Source of the DNA: Planctomycetota bacterium | Lineage (GTDB): Bacteria > Planctomycetota > UBA1135 > GCA-002686595 | Assembly: GCA_028278425.1 (NCBI GenBank) | Contig: JANQEJ010000331.1 | Coordinates: 1 to 64,000 of the forward strand | Length of the DNA stretch: 64,000 bases | Direction of reading: 5' to 3' | Shown here: in pieces, positions 42,114 through 50,006 of the stretch | Numbering within the stretch: position 1 is the stretch's first letter | How the letters are laid out: each line of letters starts with the position of its first letter | Translations under genes and position numbers: made by a program | Notes under the pieces: model-generated | Databases searched by the model: none | What the model was told of the DNA's origin: nothing | What the model saw: the letters and a program-made list of their open reading frames with translations, nothing else

Positions 42114-42240
42114 GGTCTTCTTTTCCTTGGTGGTGTTGCGGTCGGCCGAGTTGCCGTTCGCCGCATGCCCCGGAGTTCGCGGCCCGCTCGAGCCCGGATG
42201 CGCGCGTCGAGGAATCCTTACCGACCGAGAGCCGTTCGGC

Positions 42241-43138
42241 TCAGCACTGGGCCAGCACGTGGCGCAGCGCGCCCTGGATTTCCGGATGGCGGAACTCGAA
42301 GCCCCGGCGCTCGAGCACGCCCGGCACCACGCGCAGGCTTGCGAGCAGAAGCTCGTCCGCCATCTGGCCGAAGGCGAGCCTGGCCGCGAAGGCCGGCATC
42401 GGCAGGACCGTCGGCCGGCGCAGCGCGCGTCCGAGGGACCTCGTGAACTCCGCGTTGGTGACGGGATTCGGCGCCACGGCGTTGACCGGGCCGACGATGG
42501 TTCGATCCTCGATCGCGTAGAGGATGATTCGCGCCAGGTCGTCGTTCGTGATCCAGCTCATCGCCTGGGTGCCCGGGCCGATGCGGCCGGCGAGGCCGAG
42601 CTGGAACGGCCGCAGCATCTTCGCGAGCGCGCCTCCCTGGCACGAAAGGACGACGCCGATGCGCAGGAGAACCGTGCGGATCCCTGCCTCGGTGGCCGGC
42701 GCGGTCGCCGCTTCCCATTCCTCGCAGACCTCGGACAGGAAGTCCTCGCCGCTCGGCGCGTACTCGTCGAGATCGGTGACCGCGCCGTCGATGTAGAAGC
42801 CGATCGCCGAGGCGCTGACCAGCACCTCGGGCTTCACGGCGCGCTCGGCGAGCCGCTCGCAGAGGAGCCGCGTTCCCTTCACGCGGCTATCGCGGATCCG
42901 TTGCTTCTTCGCGCGCGTCCACCGGCCGTCCGCGATGTTCTCGCCGGCGAGGTGCACCACGGCTTCCCCCACGAGCTCGTCGGAGCTCAGGATGCCCGCG
43001 GCCGGATCCCAGAAGATCTCGCCGGGGCCGTTCGGCTTCCGGCGGACCAGGCGGACCACCTTGTGCCACCGTTCTCTCGAGCAGGGCCCCCGTCGCACGG
43101 CCGACGAGGCCGCCCGCCCCGGTCATCAGAACCTTCAT
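42241..43138 (-). pseudogene. TIGR01777-family SDR epimerase, frameshifted near the N-terminus
   Basis: An NAD-dependent-epimerase-like short-chain dehydrogenase (YfcH/TIGR01777 type). The first frame, from ATG 43138, gives MKVLMTGAGGLVGRATGALLER and then nonsense; a second frame, entered near 43071-43078, continues WHKVVRLVRRKPNGPG, VVHLAGENIADGRWT, VSASAIGFY, EWEAATAPA, LLRIGVVLSCQGGALAKML and [11 protein letters not shown] to the stop at 42241. Removing one A at about 43073 would restore a normal-length protein of about 298 residues. ATG 43138 overlaps the small upstream ORF's stop (ATGA). Either a true frameshift mutation or a sequencing error. Confidence 0.75.
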
Positions 43139-43374
43139 CGTCGCGACCGCGACCGGCCGCGCTCCCGCGAGGCGCGCTGGAGAAACAGCGGGCGGCCGTT
43201 CAGCTCGGTGAGGACCGGAGAGGAGAAGGCGTCGGCTACGTTGCCACGGTCCTCGAAGGCGTGTCTCTCAAACTTGCCCGTACGCCTACCGAGCTTGGTG
43301 AACCAGCCGCCCGCTTGAACGAAGGGCGGGAAACCGTGCAAGGAACCGCGGAGGGGGAACGGGATCACCGTCAC
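43135..43374 (-). CDS. Small 79-residue protein between CarH-like regulator and SDR
   Basis: Not recognised. GTG 43374 overlaps the regulator's TGA (GTGA, 43374-43371) and its own TGA overlaps the SDR ATG (ATGA, 43138-43135); a GGGAGGGGAG ribosome site precedes it. Sequence: TVIPFPLRGSLHGFPPF, then AGGWFTKLGRRTGKFERH, ending FLQRASRERGRSRSRR, a basic tail. The double overlap is the main evidence that it is a gene. No membrane segment. It may be missed by automatic callers because long shadow frames cover it. Confidence 0.55.
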   Translation of the reverse strand: MTVIPFPLRGSLHGFPPFVQAGGWFTKLGRRTGKFERHAFEDRGNVADAFSSPVLTELNGRPLFLQRASRERGRSRSRR

Positions 43375-44294
43375 GACTCCCCTCCCGGGCGCTTCGCGAA
43401 GGTCCGCATCAGCCACGCGCGGAAGAAGCGCAGATCGTCGAACGCGCGCACTCCGCGCGGAGCGCGCTGTCCGCGGCGCACGCCCGCCCCACCGACGACC
43501 AGAAGCGTGCTCTTGGGAAGTCCCGCGCGAAGCTCGCGGAGGTGCTCGACGGACTTGGGACCGCCGTTCGCCGAGGAAACGCTGACGCACACCAGGTCGA
43601 CCTTCGCTTCCGTGGAGGCGCGCGCGATCTCGCGGACCGGCGTGTCGACTCCGAGGACGAAGGCCCGGATTCCCAGCTCCTCCAAGACGCAAGCCGACAT
43701 CGAGAGGCCGAGGCCGTGCAGCTCTTCCGGGAGCGTCGCCAGCAGGGCGGACCGGCCACCCGCCGGTACCGCTAGCCGCCGGCGCAGCATGGTGAGGACG
43801 CGCTCCACGGCCAGGGCGGCGAAGTGCTCGTGGCGGATGTCGAGGCGCCCGTCGAGCCAGCGAACCCCAACCTCCACCAGGAAGGGCGCCACGCGATCCT
43901 CCAGGAAATCGACGAGCTCCATCGACTCGCCGCTGTCGATCAGGGCATTCGCGAGGTCCGGCTCCCGGAGCCCGCGGGTCAGAGCCTGCCAGGTCTCCAT
44001 CTCCGGGAACGTCGCGGCCTCCGCGCAGAACTCGGCGTGGCGGGCGTCGAGCTCCTCCGGCGGAAGAGCCAGGAGGTTCCGGGCGCGCTCGCCACGCGAG
44101 AGCAAGTCCGCGACGCGGCGGAGCTGAACTACCTCTGTCCAGGGGTAGCGCCGGTGCCCGGAGGGCAGCCGAAGCGGCTTCGGGCGGCCGTACCGCCGCT
44201 CCCAGACCCGGAGGCGGTCCGGGGTGAGGCCGGTTTCGGCCGCCAATCGCCCGATGGAGACCGGGTCGTCGGTCCGGCGAGCTCGGGAGTCCAT
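43371..44294 (-). CDS. CarH-like MerR-family, B12-binding transcription regulator
   Basis: 307 residues from ATG 44294. N-terminal MerR helix-turn-helix: VSIGRLAAETGLTPDRLRVW then ERRYG and SGHRRYPWTEVVQL. A helical cobalamin-cap domain follows (about 85-180; RHEHFAALAVERVLTML), then a B12-binding Rossmann domain from about 185 with the lower-ligand-type motif in EELHGLGLSMSACVL and GGAGVRRGQ. This is the CarA/CarH/LitR layout, in which adenosylcobalamin makes DNA binding light-sensitive. A longer frame from GTG 44360 lacks a ribosome site. It is first in an overlapping three-gene unit with a small ORF and an SDR. Confidence 0.85.
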   Translation of the reverse strand: MDSRARRTDDPVSIGRLAAETGLTPDRLRVWERRYGRPKPLRLPSGHRRYPWTEVVQLRRVADLLSRGERARNLLALPPEELDARHAEFCAEAATFPEMETWQALTRGLREPDLANALIDSGESMELVDFLEDRVAPFLVEVGVRWLDGRLDIRHEHFAALAVERVLTMLRRRLAVPAGGRSALLATLPEELHGLGLSMSACVLEELGIRAFVLGVDTPVREIARASTEAKVDLVCVSVSSANGGPKSVEHLRELRAGLPKSTLLVVGGAGVRRGQRAPRGVRAFDDLRFFRAWLMRTFAKRPGGES

Positions 44295-44405
44295 CGGGGA
44301 GTGGTTCGCCCCTGCGACCGCGATGGATCCAGAAAAACACCTGGACGACTTATCCCGCACGCCGGTCGCGCCGACGGGAGGAGGGCGCCAGCCTTTCGCC
44401 TTCGC

Positions 44406-45584
44406 TCAGCCCTGCTCGCGCAGCGGGCGGACGATCAGGTCCTTGAGAGCGAAGTTGCTTCCCTCTCCGACGCGGGTCACGAACAGATCGTTGTGGTGGC
44501 GGATCAAGCCGAACTCGTCCAGGCACGCGACGCCGCCGCACACCTCCATGGCGAGCACCAACAGGTCGCTCGCCGCGCGGCTCGAATCGACCTTGACCTT
44601 CGCCGCCTGCTCGCGCGTTAGAGTGCCCTCGTCGTAGAGCCGACAGAGGTGCATCAGCCAGGTCAGGTTGCGCTCCAGCGCGATGTCCATGTCGATGACG
44701 ACGTCCTGGACGCGCTGGAACCGGCCGATCGGCTTGTCGTTGAACTGGATCCGCTCCTCGGCGTAGACCCGCGTCTTGTCCAGAGCGAAGGCCAGCGACG
44801 CGAGCGCCAGGCCGGCGATGAAAAGACGCCCGCCGTTGAGCGTGTTCACCATCACCTTGAAGCCGTTGTCCTCCTCGCCGAGCGTGTCGTCCAAGGGAAC
44901 CTCGACGCCGTCGAAGATGATCGAGCCGGTGCTGGACTGCTCCCAGACGCGCTTCCCGCTCATCTCCTGGTAGCTGACGCCCGGCGCGTCCATCGGGACG
45001 ATGACACAGGTCGACCGTTTGGCGTGGGACCCGCCGGCGTTCGACAGGGCGTGGACGACGACGTGGCTCGCCCAGCGCGCGTTCGTCGACCAGCACTTCT
45101 CGCCGTTGATGACCCAGCGGTCTCCCTTCTTCTCCGCCGTGACCTCGGGGTTCGCGGCGTCGGAACCGCGTCCCGGCTCGGAAAGGCCGAACACGAACAT
45201 CCGCTTGCCGGCCGCGAGATCCGGCAGGTGTTCCCGCTTCTGCTCTTCGGTGCCGAAGAGCTGAACGGGCTTGGCGCCGAGAGAGATCGCCGCTCCGGGC
45301 GTGATCGCCACGGACTGGCTGTGGTAGCCGATCGCGAGCCCCATGAGGACCAGGTCGGTGTGATCCCCACCCTGTCCGCCGTATTCCTCGGCGATGGGGA
45401 GACCGAAGAGACCGAGCTCTCCCATCTTCGCGATGCACTCGTCGGGCACCAGCACGTGGTCGCGCTCCCACGCGAGGAGCATCGGGGCGATCTCGTTGTC
45501 CGAGAAGTCCCGGACGACCGAGTAGAAGTCCATCTTCTCCTCGGGGATCAGATCCTTCAGGTACGTGTCGATACGTCGCGGCAT
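44406..45584 (-). CDS. Acyl-CoA dehydrogenase
   Basis: 392 residues, FAD-dependent oxidation of an acyl-CoA thioester to the 2-enoyl-CoA. Family signatures: FGLPIAEEYGGQGGDHTD, FGLSEPGRGSDAANPEVTAE (FAD/substrate loop near 130), KCWSTNARWASH, and the C-terminal VGEGSNFALKDLI region in which the Glu of GEGSN may serve as catalytic base. The usual GGxGY near 355 reads GGVACLDE, so chain-length preference may be unusual. There is no other beta-oxidation gene in the window. A GGAGAG ribosome site precedes ATG 45584. Confidence 0.9.
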   Translation of the reverse strand: MPRRIDTYLKDLIPEEKMDFYSVVRDFSDNEIAPMLLAWERDHVLVPDECIAKMGELGLFGLPIAEEYGGQGGDHTDLVLMGLAIGYHSQSVAITPGAAISLGAKPVQLFGTEEQKREHLPDLAAGKRMFVFGLSEPGRGSDAANPEVTAEKKGDRWVINGEKCWSTNARWASHVVVHALSNAGGSHAKRSTCVIVPMDAPGVSYQEMSGKRVWEQSSTGSIIFDGVEVPLDDTLGEEDNGFKVMVNTLNGGRLFIAGLALASLAFALDKTRVYAEERIQFNDKPIGRFQRVQDVVIDMDIALERNLTWLMHLCRLYDEGTLTREQAAKVKVDSSRAASDLLVLAMEVCGGVACLDEFGLIRHHNDLFVTRVGEGSNFALKDLIVRPLREQG

Positions 45585-45653
45585 GATGGCTGGCTCTCCG
45601 TTTTGGGCGCGCGAAAGTATCGCAGGTCGCCCGCACGCGCCAGGCCTGAGCCC

Positions 45654-46229
45654 CTAACGGTACTCGGCGAAGCTGTAGTACTTCGGCCGCTCGTCAAGTC
45701 GCACGTGCACCCACCCGACGCCGAGCCCCGCGGTGCTGAGCCAGATCGGTCGCTCGCCGATCCGCTCCCGCATGCACGCACCCACGCGCTGCCACAGGGC
45801 GCCTCGCTGCGATTCCGGCGCGCTCCGAACGAAGACGGCGAGGTGCGGGTAGGCGTCGAGCTGAGCCTCCGGACAAGGGGCGACGAGGTGCGCGTCCCCC
45901 CCGAGGTTCGGGAAGTCGGCGACCGCTTCGGCGCCGGCGAAGTGCTCCGCAAAGGCTTCGGGCTCCGGGTGCATCCGCGCGAGCGCCGGGCTCTCGACCA
46001 GAACGAACTCGAACGGCTGTTCCGCGGTCGCAACCGTGGCGGGCGGAGTCTCCCAGAAGTAGGCGTCGAAGGGCGCCTCCGCGAGCAGCGAGCCGAAGAA
46101 CCGGCGGAACGTCGCATCGCTCGCCCAGAGGTCGATCACCTCCGCATAGCTCGCGGCGAGGTGGAAACGCCGCGTGCCCGCGCCCACGCGTTCGACCTTC
46201 GTTTCCCAATCCTGACGACTTGCTGCCAC
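45654..46229 (-). CDS. DUF6940-like protein
   Basis: About 191 residues from GTG 46229 (start uncertain; the upstream frame is open). The conserved blocks look like DUF6940: RFFGSLLAEAPFDAYFWETP, FEFVLVESPALA, FPNLGGDAHLVAPCP, YPHLAVFVRSAPESQ, and the end IWLSTAGLGVGWVHVRLDERP followed by KYYSFAEYR. Function of the family is unknown. No signal peptide. It lies 69 bp upstream of the acyl-CoA dehydrogenase on the same strand and is divergent from the DinB gene. Confidence 0.72.
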   Translation of the reverse strand: MAASRQDWETKVERVGAGTRRFHLAASYAEVIDLWASDATFRRFFGSLLAEAPFDAYFWETPPATVATAEQPFEFVLVESPALARMHPEPEAFAEHFAGAEAVADFPNLGGDAHLVAPCPEAQLDAYPHLAVFVRSAPESQRGALWQRVGACMRERIGERPIWLSTAGLGVGWVHVRLDERPKYYSFAEYR

Positions 46230-46313
46230 CTCTCTTCTCCGGGTTGCAGGGCTGCGCGATCGCTGCTGGGATAGCCTGCGGGGGATGGAGTCCACAACGC
46301 AAGAGGAGGGACC

Positions 46314-46823
46314 ATGTCGTTGAGCGAGAGACTGATCGCCGATTTCGAAGCCGAGGCGGAGCGCACGCGCAAGATGCTCGAAGCGGTGCCCGAAGAGAGC
46401 TTCTCCTGGAAGCCCCACGAGAAGTCGTTTGACCTGGCCGCGCTCGCGGGTCACGTCGCCGAGGGGCCGTCCTGGGTGCACGGCATGATGGAAGCGGAGC
46501 TCGACTTCGCCGCGATGCCCGAGGAGTGGAAGCCCTTCGTCCCGGAGAGCAAGGAAGCGCTCCTGGCCAAGTTCGACGAAGTCGCGGGCGGCGTGAAGGC
46601 GGCGCTGGGCGGACGCGACGACGCCTTCATGCAGGAGACCTGGACCATGAAGAACGGCGACACGGTCATGATGCAGGAGCCGCGCCACGAGGCGATCCGC
46701 ATGATCGCGGTTCACCACACGATCCACCATCGCGGCCAGCTTTCGGTGTATCTGCGGCTGGCCGGCGCACCGGTGCCGCCCACGTACGGACCCACGGCGG
46801 ACTTCCCGGACGCAATGAGCTAG
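46314..46823 (+). CDS. DinB superfamily protein
   Basis: 169 residues, four-helix bundle. Landmarks: WKPHEKSFDLAALAGHVAEGP with the first metal His (about 47), and HHTIHHRGQLSVYLRLAG (about 137-154) with the second and third His. Typical metal-dependent DinB fold; activity unknown. AGAGGAGG lies before ATG 46314. It is followed by a terminator-like hairpin, so it is probably monocistronic. Confidence 0.87.
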   Translation: MSLSERLIADFEAEAERTRKMLEAVPEESFSWKPHEKSFDLAALAGHVAEGPSWVHGMMEAELDFAAMPEEWKPFVPESKEALLAKFDEVAGGVKAALGGRDDAFMQETWTMKNGDTVMMQEPRHEAIRMIAVHHTIHHRGQLSVYLRLAGAPVPPTYGPTADFPDAMS

Positions 46824-46843
46824 CAGCACGCACGCGGGAAAAC

Positions 46844-46876
46844 GGGACCGGCGCCGGTCGACGCGCCGCCGGTCCC
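46844..46876 (+). terminator. Terminator-like hairpin after DinB gene
   Basis: GGGACCGGC (46844-46852) pairs with GCCGGTCCC (46868-46876), with a 15-nt GC-rich loop; TTCGGGGG follows. There is no T run, but the position 20 bp after the stop suits termination. Confidence 0.55.
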
Positions 46877-47240
46877 TTCGGGGGACGGGGAGCACCCCCC
46901 GAGGCGGGGAGCTTGCCCGCTTCCGGCTCGAGGGAACCGTCGAGCAGGTCGGCTTCGGACGATCGTCGTCTCTCCTCGTGAGAGAAGTCGCTGACCGAGC
47001 CGTACTTTGAAACGCGCAGGAAACGGGCCGAAGCGTTCACGCCACTGCGCCGATTCCGACACGCAACAACGCGCCATAAGACGAAGAGAAGATCGCGTTT
47101 TCTGCGCACTCTGTTTCCGCCAACAACGCGCGAATCGACGGTACGATGCTGCTTCATCCCTCGGTCCGCTGGCGTTCCAACGCTCACCGGCAGGCACGGG
47201 AACGCCCTTGAACGAGAGCTTCGCTCTCAGGAGATCCGAC
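46877..47240. other. Intergenic region (364 bp) before the kelch gene
   Basis: Less GC-rich than its surroundings, with scattered words such as TTTGAAACGCGC and AAGACGAAGAGAAGATCGCG. It probably carries the promoter and a long leader of the kelch gene. The open frame through it lacks protein-like composition, and I see no RNA gene or operator. Confidence 0.4.
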
Positions 47241-48809
47241 GTGAACGCACACGTTCTTGCAGCTTCGGCGCTACTTCTCCTCTGTACACCCGCCGCGAGC
47301 GCGCAATGCGCAAGCCTTCCGCTCGAGCTTTCCTGGTCCCAAGGCTTCATCGGAGGGGACGTGCACTACGCGCTCCACGGGACGCCAGGCGATCTTGCGA
47401 TCCTCATCCCTTCGACCTCCTCCGGACCGCTGCCGCTGGCCGTCGTCTTTCCGGGGGATCCACGCGAGCTCGAAGTCGGCCTCGACCTCGTCGGGCTCCT
47501 CTGGGCCGGCCCGCTCGACCCGACCGGCGAGGCGGAGGTCCGCTACCCGATCCCCCCTGTGCCCGCGCTCTCCGGCTTCGGCCTCTACGCGCAGGCGCTC
47601 ACCGTCGTCCCCGACTTCTCCGCGGCGCTGGACGTCAGCAACCCGACGCGTTTCGTGCTGTCGCTGAAAGCGGAGTCGCAGCTCGCGCTGGGCGAGCTGA
47701 CGTTCCCGCGCGAGATGGCAACCGCGACGACGCTCGCCGACGGCCGCGTCCTCATCGCCGGCGGCGTTAACCTCGAGAACCCGACGCTCACGCTGGACTC
47801 CTTCGAGATCTTCGATCCGACGATCCAGGACTTCGTCGCTGAAGGCCCCATCGGCGGCGGACGCGCGATGCACACGGGGACCTTGCTGCCCGACGGGCGC
47901 GTGCTTCTGGCCGGCGGACTCGGCGACGGCTCCGCGCCGCTCGCGACCGGCGTGGTGCTCGATCCGTGCACCGGAACGGTGAGCCCGGTTCCGGGGACCA
48001 TGTCGACCGCGCGGGTGTTCCACACGGCGACGGCGGTGCCCGACGGGCGGGTCGTGGTCCTCGGCGGCTCGTCGGACTTCACGCCCGGAGACGTCGCCGG
48101 ACTGCCGGCTTCCGTCTGGGGCGGTCTGGCCACCGCCGCGGACGTGTACGACCCCGTGTCCAACGCCTGGTCCGCGCCCGCCGACCTGCCCCGCGGCGTG
48201 ACGATGCACGGCGCGAGCCTCCTCGGCGACGGTCGCATCCTTCTGAGCGGCGGCGTCCTCGCGGCCGTGGGTCCCGCGCCGCCGAAGACGACCGACGAGG
48301 TCTGGTTCTACGAGCCGAGCGAGGACAAGTTCGTCGCGGCGCCTGTGCTCCCCGCGCCGCGCGCGCTGCACGGCTTCTCGTCGACGGCGACGGGCGGCGC
48401 GATGGTCTTCGGCGGCGGCTTTCTCGATCCGGCCACCCGGAAGGTCAGTCCGTACCTCGACTCCATCCGGTTCGAGGATCTGGGGCCGGCCGATACACCC
48501 ACCTGGCAGATGGACCAGGCGGTACCCGTTCCGGCGCTGCGCGGCAGCGTGTTGTGCCTGGAACAACCGCAGGGCGGCTACGACTACATCGTCATCCCCT
48601 GCCCGCAGTTCACCACCACGCCGCCGGCGCCGCTTGCGCCGCTCGAGATCCTCGGCTCGCCGGTGAAGGGCGGCGCGTGGAAGCTCGTGGGCGGAACGAT
48701 GACGTTCCGCGGCCACTCGGAGGTGGCGCTCCTGGACGACATCCGGACGCTCATTCCCGGAGCGGGCGGTCCGCTCGACACTTCGGTCGAAGTCTTCGCG
48801 ATTCCCTGA
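47241..48809 (+). CDS. Secreted kelch-repeat protein
   Basis: 522 residues. GTG 47241 has CAGGAGA six bases upstream and gives the signal peptide NAHVLAASALLLLCTPAASA. Residues about 25-145 form a beta domain of the planctomycete secreted type (LSGFGLYAQALTV near the end). From about 150 kelch-type blades follow: ATTLADGRVLIAGGVN, TGTLLPDGRVLLAGGLG, TATAVPDGRVVVLGGSS, GASLLGDGRILLSGGV and STATGGAMVFGGGFL, five copies at about 50-70 residue spacing. A beta-propeller outside the cell is expected; ligand unknown. Confidence 0.88.
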   Translation: MNAHVLAASALLLLCTPAASAQCASLPLELSWSQGFIGGDVHYALHGTPGDLAILIPSTSSGPLPLAVVFPGDPRELEVGLDLVGLLWAGPLDPTGEAEVRYPIPPVPALSGFGLYAQALTVVPDFSAALDVSNPTRFVLSLKAESQLALGELTFPREMATATTLADGRVLIAGGVNLENPTLTLDSFEIFDPTIQDFVAEGPIGGGRAMHTGTLLPDGRVLLAGGLGDGSAPLATGVVLDPCTGTVSPVPGTMSTARVFHTATAVPDGRVVVLGGSSDFTPGDVAGLPASVWGGLATAADVYDPVSNAWSAPADLPRGVTMHGASLLGDGRILLSGGVLAAVGPAPPKTTDEVWFYEPSEDKFVAAPVLPAPRALHGFSSTATGGAMVFGGGFLDPATRKVSPYLDSIRFEDLGPADTPTWQMDQAVPVPALRGSVLCLEQPQGGYDYIVIPCPQFTTTPPAPLAPLEILGSPVKGGAWKLVGGTMTFRGHSEVALLDDIRTLIPGAGGPLDTSVEVFAIP

Positions 48810-48824
48810 CCGGCTCGGCCAGCG

Positions 48825-48852
48825 GCCTCCAAGAGGAGGCTGTCAGCGACAG
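48825..48852. terminator. Paired short hairpins between convergent genes
   Basis: GCCTCC-AAGA-GGAGGC (48825-48840), followed by CTGTC-AGC-GACAG (48840-48852). They lie between the kelch gene stop and the convergent secreted-protein gene and could terminate both. Confidence 0.45.
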
Positions 48853-48863
48853 CGAAGGCGACG

Positions 48864-49832
48864 CTACTGCAGCCACCAGTCCACGTAGTTGTCGAGGTCG
48901 TGCCAGCCCTGGTCTCGGTAGTCGGTCTCCGACAGCTCAAACGCGACGTTCGGCGTGCCGTCGTAGGTGTTGTCCACCAAGACGAGAATCGGCACGGGGT
49001 CTGTGCCCGCCGCGAAGAAATCGCCGCCCCCGCGCCTGAAGCTGTACACGTACCCAACGCTCTGACGCTCGAGAGCGTCGATGCCGGCGTAGTCCTTGGC
49101 TACTAGCGCCTGGACGGTGCCTAACGGTCCGCTTGGATCGGTTTCGCTGGCAATGAGAGTGAGAGCTCCATCGCTCAACCGGAGCTTCATGATGTCGTTG
49201 GGCTCGTGGAACTGTACGAGCGCGTCCGTCGGAGCTCCCGCAGACCGCTTCAGCCCGACGATTCCGCTTACGAGCTTGTGTGGTCCCGCCGCGGGAATGA
49301 TCAACACCTGCTCTCGCGTGACGCGAGGAAGCACCACGTCCACCTCGACGAGCCCGCTTGTTGGATCGACCGCGGGTACGGGCATGCTCGGTGGCCATTG
49401 GAACGTCCATCGCTCCACGATCGTTGCTCCGCCCGTGGTGACGCCGCCGATCAACAGCGTGTCGCTGTCCACAAGCCCACAGGCCGTTGGAAGGTACTCC
49501 GTGAGGAGTTCCTGCCCGTCCATGGCCGTCTTGTAGACACCAAGCGCATTGTTTGCGAAGTCGGGTACGAGCGAATAATCGGGAGGTTGATTGAGGATCC
49601 CGCTCGCCTCCCAGTCGATGCGAACGCTGCGGTCGCGCGCGTGAACCCAGACGACACCCGCCTGGCTACCCTCACGTAGTTTGGATCCCCCAGTGCTCGC
49701 CTTGCGGATGACCCAGGGGATGTCGGCGTGAGAGAGCAGCCGCTCCGATCCGGATTGCTGCAACGACGGCAAGGCAGGAACGGCGGTGCCCAGGAGAACG
49801 GGCAGAAACAGAGTTGCGCTCGAAGTACTCAT
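48864..49832 (-). CDS. Secreted protein of unknown function
   Basis: 322 residues from ATG 49832 (GAGG upstream). Signal peptide MSTSSATLFLPVLLGTAVPA. The mature protein is beta-rich with segments AGVVWVHARDRSVRIDWEAS, CGLVDSDTLLIGGVTTGG, VEVDVVLPRVTREQVLIIPA, and a C-terminal VLVDNTYDGTPNVAFELSET, ending in WHDLDNYVDWWLQ. The alternation of VWV-, LIG- and VQAL-type strands suggests a propeller-like fold, but no repeat is strong. Base composition looks slightly less GC-rich than the neighbours. Function unknown. Confidence 0.65.
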   Translation of the reverse strand: MSTSSATLFLPVLLGTAVPALPSLQQSGSERLLSHADIPWVIRKASTGGSKLREGSQAGVVWVHARDRSVRIDWEASGILNQPPDYSLVPDFANNALGVYKTAMDGQELLTEYLPTACGLVDSDTLLIGGVTTGGATIVERWTFQWPPSMPVPAVDPTSGLVEVDVVLPRVTREQVLIIPAAGPHKLVSGIVGLKRSAGAPTDALVQFHEPNDIMKLRLSDGALTLIASETDPSGPLGTVQALVAKDYAGIDALERQSVGYVYSFRRGGGDFFAAGTDPVPILVLVDNTYDGTPNVAFELSETDYRDQGWHDLDNYVDWWLQ

Positions 49833-50006
49833 AAGCCTCGATGTAACTGCGGGACAGAGCCCAAAGGCTCCGGCCAAGAACAACGGACACTCTCAACGCG
49901 CCCTGAGGGAGAAAGCCACGGCTCGTGGGCGGGTTACAGGAAAATCTCACGCGCCTCCCGGGAGACGCGGACGCGCGTGCGTAACTCACCAGTCGAGCGG
50001 CACTTG

